DNA from: Neoscytalidium dimidiatum
Taxonomy: Eukaryota > Ascomycota > Dothideomycetes > Botryosphaeriales > Botryosphaeriaceae
Direction of reading: 5' to 3'
DNA: 64,000 bases
Assembly: GCA_037367355.1 (NCBI GenBank)
Contig: CM074706.1
Span: 1,240,001-1,304,000, forward strand
Position 1 is the first letter of the stretch, and each line of letters starts with the position of its first letter. Shown here in pieces: positions 22,898-31,929 of this stretch. Made by a program: the position numbers and the translations under genes. Under the pieces are notes generated by a model. The model ran no database searches. It worked only from the letters and a program-made list of their open reading frames with translations, and was not told where the DNA came from.

Positions 22898-23993
22898 TCA
22901 AGCCTCGAACTTGGGCGTGTACTTGGCCTGCGCTGCCTCAAACGCGTCCTTCTTCGCCGTGACCTCCACCAAGAACGGGTGCTTGGGAGCCACCTGCTCG
23001 AGCGTCTTCTTCAGCTCCGTAGTATCCTTGCCCAGTATAGTGTTCAAGACGATGGTGTTCGACAGCACGTCCGGGCTCTTGGGGTCAAGGGCGATGGCCT
23101 GCTGCAACGCCGCCTCAGCTTCGGGGTAGCGGCCGAGATGCAGTTCGGAGACGGCCTGGCCGACGAGTGACTGCACGGCCTGGGAGGCTGGTGCCTGAGC
23201 AAGCTCCTCGAATACGTAGAACGCCTGCTGGTACTTCTCCCCGCCCTGAAAAATAGATCCATCCCATCAGCATGGCAAGCCCTCCTCTCCAGATGCGGCT
23301 GCGGCGGTTGCGACGTACCTCTCTCAAACCCACCCACGACTCAGCGATGTTGACGAGCAGGCTATCCTGCGCCCACTTCCTCGCCTGTTGAGCCTCCTTC
23401 GCAGCCAGGTCCGCGCGGTTCTGCTGCAGATGTATCTGAATGATCAGCGCGACCCTATTCACCTCGATCAGCACCTGCCCAAACCACCCCCCATGATTAC
23501 AGAAAAAAAATTAAACACCTACGCATCCAACGACCCCTGATGTTTTGCCAGCAGCGCCAGCGCCTCCTCCGTCAGCCCCGCGTTCGCCAAGACGCTGCCC
23601 GCCAGCAGCTGCACGCTAAGGTTGTCTCCGGCGCTCGTAGCCAGCTCCTGCGCCTTCGCAACGGCCTTGTCAGCGCTATCCGGGTTCTTCAGGTATTCGG
23701 CCAGAGCACCCGCGGCCTGCAGATCGGGGACGGAGGGCTCGGAGGCGGCTTCGGCAATCACGTCATCGTACTGGCCCAGCGCGAAGCGCGCGCGCAGCTT
23801 GAGGATCCGGGCAGGCAGCGCATTCGAGGCGGAGAAGGACGAGGTGTCGAAGTCGACGACTTGCTGGTATTGGCCCTGGTGGAAGGCGTTGTGGATGTTG
23901 ACGAGCTCTTGAAAAGAGTGTCATCGTGAGCGAGTGGGTATAGGTGGGGTGGTAGGGTTGCAGCGCACCTCCTTCTGCCGAGTAGGGATCCAT
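22898..23993 (-). CDS. sec28: Coatomer epsilon subunit (Sec28/COPE, 297 aa)
   Basis: Four exons on the minus strand: 23993-23969, 23907-23523, 23454-23319, 23245-22898, with introns of 61, 68 and 73 bases. Phases agree at every junction. The second acceptor (TGAATAG) gives the join LDAVALIIQIHLQQNR, whereas the nearer CAG would create a stop. The protein starts MDPYSAEGELVNIHNAF and is all-helical with TPR-like repeats (HLGRYPEAEAALQQAIALDP, DVLSNTIVLNTILGKD). Length matches epsilon-COP (about 290-310). It is a subunit of the COPI coat on Golgi membranes, binding alpha-COP. The first coding exon is only 25 bases. Confidence 0.93.
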
Positions 23994-25616
23994 CTTGTGC
24001 GGTGGTTCGGGGATGTGGAGTTCTGGGCGCGGGGGCTGCGTTGCGGAGCGGGTTGGTACTGTGACAGGGTATCGATCGAGGTGTCGCAGCTAGCGGATAT
24101 TCAAAGCGCGTCTAGAGGTGGGTTTTACGGCAACAATTGCCTGGATTACTGGGGTCGTGGTGGACGATAGTGGTGTTGACAGGTATGAACGATTGTACGG
24201 CGGACTTTACGGACCACCTTGCTGGACCGCGCGATGCGGTCCAGGGATGCTCCAGCCCTTTTCCTCACCAACCACTCCTGACCTTTCCAATTGACGAATC
24301 GCTGCAAGCCTAAGAACCAACATTAACCATGATAATTCCCTGAGCATCTCCTACCAGGCATTCGGAATTGGGCAGCACCCATCGAATTGCCTGGCCGCCT
24401 TGTTCCCTGTCACCCCGGAGATCTTTATACTTCTTTAGCCAAACGTCACCAGGTACGTCGTTCATTCCAATTGTTACAGGCTTGAACCTGCACTGTGAAA
24501 GACCCGTCGAGACCTTCCGTTAAGCTTCTACTCGAGCCGCATCCTTTTTGGAGAATGGTTGGGCATCAACCCTAGGTACTTGGCACGCTATGAAGAAGTC
24601 TGAGAGAAGCTCGTCTCATCTCTCTCCATCGCGTGCCTTGTGTTCGTTGTCTTCCTCACCATCAATATCGCCGCCTCCCCAGAAGCTGACAGAAGGTGCT
24701 TCGCCGAGGCTCTCGTAAATTACAACGGATTCGTTACACAGAGCGGCCCACAAAGAGTACGGCCTGATTAGCTCTTCAGCGACCATCCAGCTCCATCAGA
24801 TGATCACAAAAAGTCCCATGGGTCTGGACAGTTCATGAGAAGGTTTTGGGCACTATCTGTCAACAATTCCTGACAACCGGTGATTTAACCCTCCCGCTAT
24901 AGAGCGACTAGTGTTGCAACGAAAAGATTGCGCGATGCCCGGCACCTTGCTCGCATGATGGAGATTGAGCAAGCGGAGAAAAAGCTCGCTGAGCAATATT
25001 GTCATCAACGCCAGGAGAGACATGAGGTATGCCGGGTCTACTCTCCTTCGGGCGCTCGTTGTTCTCGAAACGAGCCCAGTGTCGCGCGGTAATCATATGC
25101 TCCAGCTCAATGCATCGGCCCAACGAATAGCCGCGATCACGTTCTTGTCTTCCTCAGTCGCGGTTGGGGAGAGCACGGCAGCGGAGGGCTGCCTAAGATA
25201 TTGGAAAGTTGTTTGGCTAAGTATCACACAACGAACACTCGGCGTGCCGATTGGACTGCGTACACCCGCTGTTCACGTGCGGTAATGAATTTTAGCCTTC
25301 TCAACATCACCTCCCAAAATCTTACCTTCGACATGACCTTTCTTGATAAATGTAATTGCTTGCCCCTAAACTCGCTGCACTCCAAGTCGCTGAAATGTTC
25401 ATTATATTATTCAGAATGTTGTCGCCATATGATACGCATGTACTGGTCTTTAACTCCCTCGAATGATTCCCGCCTGAGATTCAAGGGGCTATTCTTCCAT
25501 GATTAATTCTCACGATGGAGAAAGCTCGATCGCTTGGGCTACCGTCGAAGACACCACACCCCCCTCGCGATTACCGGAACGGCGGAAAATGCCAGCACAC
25601 GCTTAACCAACTCAAG
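23994..25616. other. Intergenic, no gene supported
   Basis: The left end is the epsilon-COP promoter. The rest has short frames only. A minus-strand stretch near 25290-25360 reads FIKKGHVEGKILGGDVEK and may be coding debris, but no family can be named. Confidence 0.4.
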
Positions 25617-26107
25617 CTATGCGTTGCTTATGAAAGTGCTCGCTATTTTGTCGACGTGCGCGGGGCCATTCTTGGCTCTGTCTGGAATGGGCTGGTCGGT
25701 AACGGGTACACCTAAAAATGGGCATTATTTGATCCCAAGTTATTCCCTTACTAAGCAAGGTCGAGGTGTAGCAGCTCAGGTGGAATAATCGCCTTGACAC
25801 GCTCCACATGTTGGACGTAGAATTGCGCGATTCGATCATCATCGGGCTAGCCACACAGATCTAGTGCTTTCTTCTCATTCAGTCTGAACAGCGGCCGGAT
25901 GCTGGTCCACTCTACACGACTGATAAGCCGCAGCATATTTGAAGGGGCGAAAGCGAAGACAGTTTTGCGCATTGATCTGCCCTAGGAGGAGGGTGTCCGG
26001 TCGGTAAGGATGAACTTGGCATTGGGATAGGCGACGTGCAGTTCTTCAACGAAGAAAGCAGCAGCGACGTCGTAAACAGCCTTTCGCCAATCGTATCTCA
26101 GCTCAAC
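25617..26107 (-). pseudogene. Degenerate fungal P-loop sulfotransferase family relic
   Basis: Reading the minus strand, three consecutive pieces in different frames match the C-terminal two thirds of the fungal Sulfotransferase_4-type family. From 26107: YDWRKAVYDVAAAFFVEEL, then AYPNAKFILTDR and a stop. Next: RSMRKTVFAFAPSNMLRLIS with PLFRLNEKKALDLCG and a stop, then AQFYVQHVERVKAIIPPELL. Last: GVPVTDQPIPDR and HVDKIASTFISNA ending in a stop at 25617-25619. At least two frameshifts and three internal stops break it, and the N-terminal P-loop portion is missing. Order and spacing of the pieces are those of an intact gene, so it decayed in place rather than being assembled by chance. Confidence 0.7.
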
Positions 26108-26291
26108 TTTTAATCTCACATTGTGATCACCGTACTACTTGTCAAATTCTTTCCGACCGTACGGCCAATCTCGCTCGTATTTCAAAAATTGGGAGGGAGT
26201 GTTTGTATGAGTATGAGCCGGGCACGTCCGCGGCCCGACCCCGCGGCGGTTCTGGCTGACTCGCTAACCGTGTCCCGAGTCTTGTATATGT

Positions 26292-26349
26292 GCATCTGCC
26301 GAGTTTAGTACGCATCTGCCGACTTTAGTACGCATCTGCCGAGTATGAG
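26292..26349. repeat. 20-base tandem repeat, nearly three copies
   Basis: Units start at 26292, 26312 and 26332 with core GCATCTGCCGA. The second unit differs from the first at one base; the third diverges after 13 bases. Confidence 0.85.
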
Positions 26350-26783
26350 AGCATGAGCACTATCCCTTTTGCAGTTCTGTGCTAAGATCACAATGGGACA
26401 ATCAACTGCACAAACTCTAATTGTAAAATTTTAATTGATTCTCCGCGAGTTGACGGACGAAATCGATCCTCAACCGCCTAGATTAGTGAGCGACGCCGAG
26501 ACAGTGACTCTAGGTTCGAGGAGTGGCAGTGTGAATAAGCTTTCAACGCTACTAAGCACGCTACTGTCTCGATTGCACGTGGCGGGATGTAGAGCTAGCC
26601 TGGTCTACGCCATTGAGGGTAGCAGTCACGCGGTGTCTACGTGTACAAGATATAGCTGCGGTACAAGGCCGTGGCAGCGGTACTCCACAGCCGGCAAAAT
26701 TGCTATGAATACATGGCGCCATGCATGCCTCGTTAGTTGTCCCAAAGCGGAAAGTTCCTGCAGCTATTAAGCCTGAATCATGT

Positions 26784-26796
26784 ATCCTCGGTCGGA
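26784..26796 (+). promoter_or_regulatory. 13-base motif ATCCTCGGTCGGA, copy 1
   Basis: An exact copy occurs at 27161-27173. The core CGGTCGG is a direct CGG repeat of the kind bound by fungal Zn2Cys6 regulators. Flanking bases are also partly alike, so the two copies may be a small duplication. Confidence 0.35.
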
Positions 26797-27160
26797 AGGT
26801 TCGGCAGCAAGTGTAGCCGATTGCACTAGTATGAGCTGCAATTAGTCTGGCTGGCCGGCTAATGCGCTCATTTCAAGGCAACAGTATAAATAAGCTCTTG
26901 GTGATCCGAGCCACTCTAGCGAGTCAACAACATGTGACAAAAATGCTGCGAAAGGGCGAAAAGACTTGAAAGCAGAAAACACGCAAGAGCTCGTGCGAAA
27001 GCCATGTTATCATCTGAAGCTGACCCGGATCTCTCTGTTTGAATTTTGCTAACAGCCCTCAATCCAGCTGCAGAATACACTAATCCCAATAAGAAGCCCC
27101 CAAAATCGTGCTGAGGTATAGTACGATCAAACTTTCCCACATGTTAAGCTTCGAACCCCC

Positions 27161-27173
27161 ATCCTCGGTCGGA
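27161..27173 (+). promoter_or_regulatory. 13-base motif ATCCTCGGTCGGA, copy 2
   Basis: Lies 135 bases before the monooxygenase ATG; see copy 1. Binding by a Zn2Cys6 factor is inferred only from the CGG spacing. Confidence 0.35.
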
Positions 27174-27307
27174 TCTGTCGGCCTCAGCGCAAGCCGGCTT
27201 CAGCACCCAAATACATCATAAATAATCCATCCTGCCATTTCTTTCGTGTGCAAACGCTTTTTCTTGCTTCGAGCTCCAAGTCTCCGAGTCTACTTCCACA
27301 TTCAAAA

Positions 27308-28837
27308 ATGGACGAACCACCACCAATCAAAACCCAAATCCTCATCGTCGGCGGTGGGTTGACAGGCCTCGCGCTCGCCATCATGCTCGAGCGTCTGCAA
27401 ATCCCCTACCTCCTCCTGGAAGCCTACCCGTCCCTCACTCCCCCCGTCGGCACGGCTCTCGGCCTGTTCGCCAACGGCCTGCGCATCCTGGACCAGCTGG
27501 GCCTGCTCGAGGAGTTCGAAGTCACCGGCCAGCACCCGCTGCGGCAGGAAATCGTGTCCGGCCTGACCGGCCAAAAGGTGTCCGAGATGGACGTGGCCGC
27601 GCTGTCCCCGCTGATGGTGGAGCGGCACGGCTACCTGACCACGATCCTGGCGCGCCACGAGGTCCTCGAGATCCTGCACCGGGACATCAAGAACAAGGAC
27701 CGCCTCCTCACGAACAAGCGCGTCAAGACGATCACGCAGGACGCCCGCGCCGCCACCGTGACGTGCGAGGACGGGTCGACATACGCCGCGCAGGTCGTCG
27801 TCGGCGCGGACGGCGTGAGGAGCACCGTCCGCGCGGAGATGTGGCGGCTGGCAGAAGCAACATCGCCCGGCTGGTTCCCCGAGGACAACAGTAATGCAAT
27901 CCCACCCCCTTTAATCTCAAATGCCGCTTTCCTCCCCCGGCTAATACGCCTCCCCTTTTCAGCCATGCGCTGCGAATACGCCCTCGTCTTCGCCATCGCC
28001 CGCCCGCCGACCAGCCCGTTCAACCCGGGCGACGTCCACGGCATCCAGCGCCCCGGCGCCAACGCCGGCGTCATCGTCGGGCGAAGCGGCGAGCTCTTCC
28101 TCTTCTACTACTGGCGCCTGCGGCCCCCGCATGATTCCTTCCCCGCCGACCGCATCCCGCGCATCAGCGCCGAGGAGCAGCAGGCGCGCTGGGCGGAGGC
28201 GGCAAAGCTACCGATCAACCGCGGCGACATGGTGTTCGGGGATCTGTGGAAAGAGTGCGGCTTGGACCGGGCCGGCGCGACGATGCTGCCGCATCATGCG
28301 TTCGAGAAGTGGTGGTTCGGGCGGTGCATCGTGATTGGCGATGCGGCGCATAAGTTTAATCCGCTGATGGGGCAGGGCGGGAATAATTGCTTGGAGAGCT
28401 GTGCCGCGTTGGTGAATCAGCTGGAGAGGTTTCTTGGGGAGAAGGGGATTAAGATGCAGGATGAGGCGGAGTGGCCGGTGGAGAGCTTAAAGAAGACATT
28501 TGCTGCTGTGCAAGAGATGCGGTTGCCAAGAGTGAATACCCTAATCACGAAGAGCCAGAGGGCACAGTATATGGCTGCATGGGATAATCGCGTGTATGAG
28601 TTTTTAGTCAAGTTTGTACTCCCGAGACTACCGAGGACGGTGCAGGCAAGCCTGTTTTCAAGTTACGTGGTTGGATGCTCACGATTGAGAGGGAAGGCGT
28701 GGGATCGCCCCGATAGGCCACACAGTATGCCGTGGGGGGATGAGATGCAGAAGAAAGGCGTAAGTGGGCCTGTGAGTACGATGGTAGTTTTGCTGATTGT
28801 GGCTGCTGGGGTGTGGGTGGGAAGGAGTCTTGTATGA
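27308..28837 (+). CDS. PaxM-type FAD-dependent monooxygenase with C-terminal membrane anchor (485 aa)
   Basis: Two exons: 27308-27890 and 27963-28837. The 72-base intron (GTAATG donor, TTTTCAG acceptor) is a multiple of three and has no stop, so an unspliced message would add 24 residues. Splicing gives EDNTMRCEYALVF. Motifs: FAD-binding ILIVGGGLTGLALAIMLE at residues 11-28, the DG motif VVGADGVRSTVR near 165, and the GD motif IGDAAHKFNPLMGQGGNN near 317. A C-terminal hydrophobic helix (MVVLLIVAAGVWVGRSL) follows, typical of the PaxM/meroterpenoid epoxidase clade. Such enzymes epoxidise prenyl chains or hydroxylate aromatics on the ER. No terpene cyclase, prenyltransferase or PKS is present here, so it appears outside an obvious cluster. 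Confidence 0.9.
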   Translation: MDEPPPIKTQILIVGGGLTGLALAIMLERLQIPYLLLEAYPSLTPPVGTALGLFANGLRILDQLGLLEEFEVTGQHPLRQEIVSGLTGQKVSEMDVAALSPLMVERHGYLTTILARHEVLEILHRDIKNKDRLLTNKRVKTITQDARAATVTCEDGSTYAAQVVVGADGVRSTVRAEMWRLAEATSPGWFPEDNSNAIPPPLISNAAFLPRLIRLPFSAMRCEYALVFAIARPPTSPFNPGDVHGIQRPGANAGVIVGRSGELFLFYYWRLRPPHDSFPADRIPRISAEEQQARWAEAAKLPINRGDMVFGDLWKECGLDRAGATMLPHHAFEKWWFGRCIVIGDAAHKFNPLMGQGGNNCLESCAALVNQLERFLGEKGIKMQDEAEWPVESLKKTFAAVQEMRLPRVNTLITKSQRAQYMAAWDNRVYEFLVKFVLPRLPRTVQASLFSSYVVGCSRLRGKAWDRPDRPHSMPWGDEMQKKGVSGPVSTMVVLLIVAAGVWVGRSLV

Positions 28838-29404
28838 ATTCACAGTCGCTGCCTCCTTTCTCTTACAGCAAAAACATATATCGCTAAGCTGGCTTTCTTT
28901 CTAATATTCCCTATAACTTAGCTAATGGTGTGCCTTCAATTCAGCTATCGTAGCTGATCGGAAGCCTATAGATAGCTTCTAAAACATGCAGGCAAGTCGC
29001 TGCATATACAGCAATGTCCTCTTACCCTCTTGATCATTTTGCGCTCAAACTCTAGGCAATACTACGTGGAAATTCGATTCTAATTAAATTTAGGAGAGAT
29101 GTGATTTTCTTGGGGTTTAATCATGCAGAGACATAGCCTGCTTTCGTACTTTGCTCCCATGTCTCGTTATCTCACAAACCATTTCCGGAGAGATACATAT
29201 GCCTGCACCTCTCTGAGATGCATTACTGTCCCTTTCCGGGCTAGTTCCGTTAAGCAAGGCTTGGTTTTGCTCCAAAATTGTGGCAACTGGGCCTGATTGG
29301 GGGCGAAGGATTCGGCGACGTGGGGGCGAGACCGCACGTTCCTACTACAGACCGCTACATCCTTCTACCTCGTATCACGACAAATCCAGCTGAAGCAACC
29401 GGCG
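28838..29404. other. Intergenic region before the HET gene
   Basis: AT-rich 3' region of the monooxygenase and promoter of the HET gene. Nothing else is seen. Confidence 0.5.
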
Positions 29405-31687
29405 ATGGAGATAAGTAACATGACCATTTTTCCGAGTAATGTAAATGAATCTACAGCCTCCACGCCGCCTGTCCCAGACATGGAACAGCCTCTACCTTCC
29501 ATTCAATCGCTTGCCATTCAACCGCTTGGGCCTCACGTGCTGAAGACAGAGTCACATTCGTGTGACATATGTCAAAACGTGATTGAGCAGCTTATCACAC
29601 CTCTCATTGAGTGGACTGATGAAGAAAGAGGGTTCTCGAGAACGAAGCGCATTAACTTCGGCTGGCTCGACTCAATCATCGCCAACGAACAGTGCTCTCT
29701 TTGTCGCTTGGCTCGACGGGTATACGCACAGACACGACCTACAGGCTGGACTGAAAACGAGAGACTATATTGTATGATCGATGGAGGCTCCACACGCTTA
29801 ACAGCTTCTGGAAAGCGAAGGGATTGGAACATAACTTTCGAGATTTACCATCCATGCCCGGATCCAAAGCCAATCCAGAGCCTCTGGGAGCCGACGATCC
29901 AGCTGTTGGCGGACGACGTGCACTTACTCGGGATCGAAGACGACGCTTTCCAGCTTGGCCGTCTGCTTTCCTCGGCACACCCTGACCCTGAATTTCTGCA
30001 TCAATGTTATCAGACATGTCGCCGCAGTCACGGAGATGCATGTGACAGCCCGGTAAGAACCTCTCCGTACAGCAGGCGCTTTCCACTTTCATCTCCTGGC
30101 GCCCTCCCGGCAGGAATGCGAGTCATCGATACCTTGGAGGATTGCATTACATACGCTCCCCCGGACTGTTCCTATGTCGTACTGTCTTACGTCTGGGGAT
30201 CGACCAATTTTCTCAGGCTCGTAAAAGAGAATGTGGAAGCTCTAATGATCAGGGGTGCTCTACAGCATATCAAGATCCCCAAGACCATCACAGACGCCAT
30301 GCATGTCACAAAGATCCTCGGCGAGAGATATCTCTGGGTTGACTCCCTCTGTATCTGTCAAGATGATGAGAAAGAGAAAATGACTCAGATTCGAAAGATG
30401 GACAAAATATACTCCCAAGCCGCCCTTACCGTCATAGCGCTAGACCAAGACCACGCGGACGGAGGTCTCTGGCGGAAGGACTTACAGAGGACTAGTCAGC
30501 AGATTTTGGAGGAGGTCTGCGGTCTGCGTTTCGTCGGCACTGGTCCGATACTCGACGGACCCCTCGAGAACAGTCCTTGGATCAAACGTGCATGGACGTA
30601 CCAGGAGTTTGTGCTTTCCAAGCGTCTACTGTTTTTCACAGAACAGATGGTGTACTTCTCTTGTGAGATGGCCGCAAGTGCAGAAGACAACATTAGTTGC
30701 GTACATTCGGATGGCTGCCAGCAGATGGAGCGCTTGACAGATGACGAGTTTTCCACGAGGGTGTCGTCCGCCGTAAACTATCCTATCTTCTGGCCGGTGT
30801 TTGTTAGGGAGTATACCAAGAGGGCTCTCAGCTTTGAGTCTGACGGCTTGAATGCAGCCGCTGGTGTCCTGGAGAATTATGGACGAGGCCTGCAGGATGG
30901 CTTCATTTGCGGGTTACCTGTCTCTACATTGTTCGAAGGTGGCCTGCTCTGGTACGCTGCAGAGCCGCTCCGTCGCCGTGGGCCCTCGGCTTCTGGCAAG
31001 CTGTTTCCGTCATGGTCGTGGGTCGGCTGGGTGGGAGACGTTGATTACGATCAGTTCGAGGACAGCAACGCCGTTGCAGATGCACGAATCATTTCGGAAT
31101 GGTCGTTGGAGCATGAGGAAGGTGTGCTACGGAGCACCGATCTCCATTTCCCTGCAGCTCCCGGTAAACTCGTGTCCACATCATCGGCTGAGGCTGTGAA
31201 ACGTGCGACCGCGTCCCTCCCGCTCATTCAGACTGGTATCCTACGCTTTCGAACTCGTTCTGCCTTTTTCGCTATTGAGGACGGGGCGTGGAATCAGTTC
31301 CTCGGCGCTTTTAAGGACTATGAAGGGAAGTACACCGGGCTCTACAAAATCCTGAAACATGAGGTATGGATTGGCAGTGTCCATATGGAACACACAGCGG
31401 CTGAGGAGCTTGGCGTTGGGTCTTGGGAGCTCTACGAGTTCCTGGTGCTTTCGAAGTCGACGGACGATATTTGGCCTATCAGTGTTGGAGTACGCCCGCG
31501 GGATGATGACGCAGACAACATTCCGTTATATGCAGAGCATCTCATGGATGAGGACGGGTGGGATGTATACAACGTCATGCTGGTCAAGTGGGATGGAGGC
31601 GTTGCGTACCGGCGCGGGATTGGGCAGATCCATAAGGCTTCTTTCGACAAGGCCGATCACATGATGAAAGAAGTGCGGTTAGGTTGA
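29405..31687 (+). CDS. HET-domain protein (heterokaryon incompatibility type, 760 aa)
   Basis: Read as a single exon from the first in-frame ATG at 29405 (MEISNMTIFPSNVNES). An N-terminal region has Cys pairs CDICQNVI and CSLCRLARRVY, common in fungal HET proteins. The HET domain spans about residues 257-405: YVVLSYVWGSTNFLRLVK, IPKTITDAMHVTKILG, RYLWVDSLCICQDDEKEKM, QAALTVIAL and RAWTYQEFVLSKRLLFF. The C-terminal 350 residues carry FPSWSWVGWVGDVDYDQFE, the usual W-rich segment after HET. Such proteins trigger growth arrest or cell death on recognition of non-self. No NACHT, STAND or patatin partner is adjacent. A splice-like donor at 30053 and acceptor at 30113 exist, but splicing would shift the frame away from the domain. 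Confidence 0.9.
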   Translation: MEISNMTIFPSNVNESTASTPPVPDMEQPLPSIQSLAIQPLGPHVLKTESHSCDICQNVIEQLITPLIEWTDEERGFSRTKRINFGWLDSIIANEQCSLCRLARRVYAQTRPTGWTENERLYCMIDGGSTRLTASGKRRDWNITFEIYHPCPDPKPIQSLWEPTIQLLADDVHLLGIEDDAFQLGRLLSSAHPDPEFLHQCYQTCRRSHGDACDSPVRTSPYSRRFPLSSPGALPAGMRVIDTLEDCITYAPPDCSYVVLSYVWGSTNFLRLVKENVEALMIRGALQHIKIPKTITDAMHVTKILGERYLWVDSLCICQDDEKEKMTQIRKMDKIYSQAALTVIALDQDHADGGLWRKDLQRTSQQILEEVCGLRFVGTGPILDGPLENSPWIKRAWTYQEFVLSKRLLFFTEQMVYFSCEMAASAEDNISCVHSDGCQQMERLTDDEFSTRVSSAVNYPIFWPVFVREYTKRALSFESDGLNAAAGVLENYGRGLQDGFICGLPVSTLFEGGLLWYAAEPLRRRGPSASGKLFPSWSWVGWVGDVDYDQFEDSNAVADARIISEWSLEHEEGVLRSTDLHFPAAPGKLVSTSSAEAVKRATASLPLIQTGILRFRTRSAFFAIEDGAWNQFLGAFKDYEGKYTGLYKILKHEVWIGSVHMEHTAAEELGVGSWELYEFLVLSKSTDDIWPISVGVRPRDDDADNIPLYAEHLMDEDGWDVYNVMLVKWDGGVAYRRGIGQIHKASFDKADHMMKEVRLG

Positions 31688-31929
31688 AGAGGTACATCAG
31701 AAGCCTCCCTTACGTGTGCATCCCGTCAAGCATTGCGACAAAAATCAGCACTAAGAAGTAATGTCGCAATAGTTTCATATCATGTCTGGACACATTTAAT
31801 GTGACCTTCTGAAGCCTTTATTTGGGGAGTTTATAGAATTAGATACTGGGTTTACATAAACTTGCTACTGTGATGGCTTTTTTAATTTGGAGAGTACTAG
31901 ATATACAGTCTCAAGCAAACGAAGACATC
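31688..31929. other. Short convergent spacer
   Basis: 3' region of the HET gene up to the homologous end of the lectin-like gene on the minus strand. Confidence 0.4.

Larger units (their letters stand above)
26108..27307. other. Intergenic region upstream of the FAD monooxygenase
   Basis: Contains a 20-base tandem repeat, two copies of a 13-base CGG-type motif (separate entries) and TATA-like sequence near 26884. No gene is supported. Confidence 0.5.

Noticed and set aside
25280..25370. Minus-strand FIKKGHVEGKILGG stretch
   Set aside because: Short, resembles the end of a quinone-reductase-type protein only vaguely; no supporting blocks nearby.
29297..29404. Longer N-terminus of the HET protein
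   Set aside because: The upstream part of the frame begins at TTG, not ATG; first ATG is at 29405.
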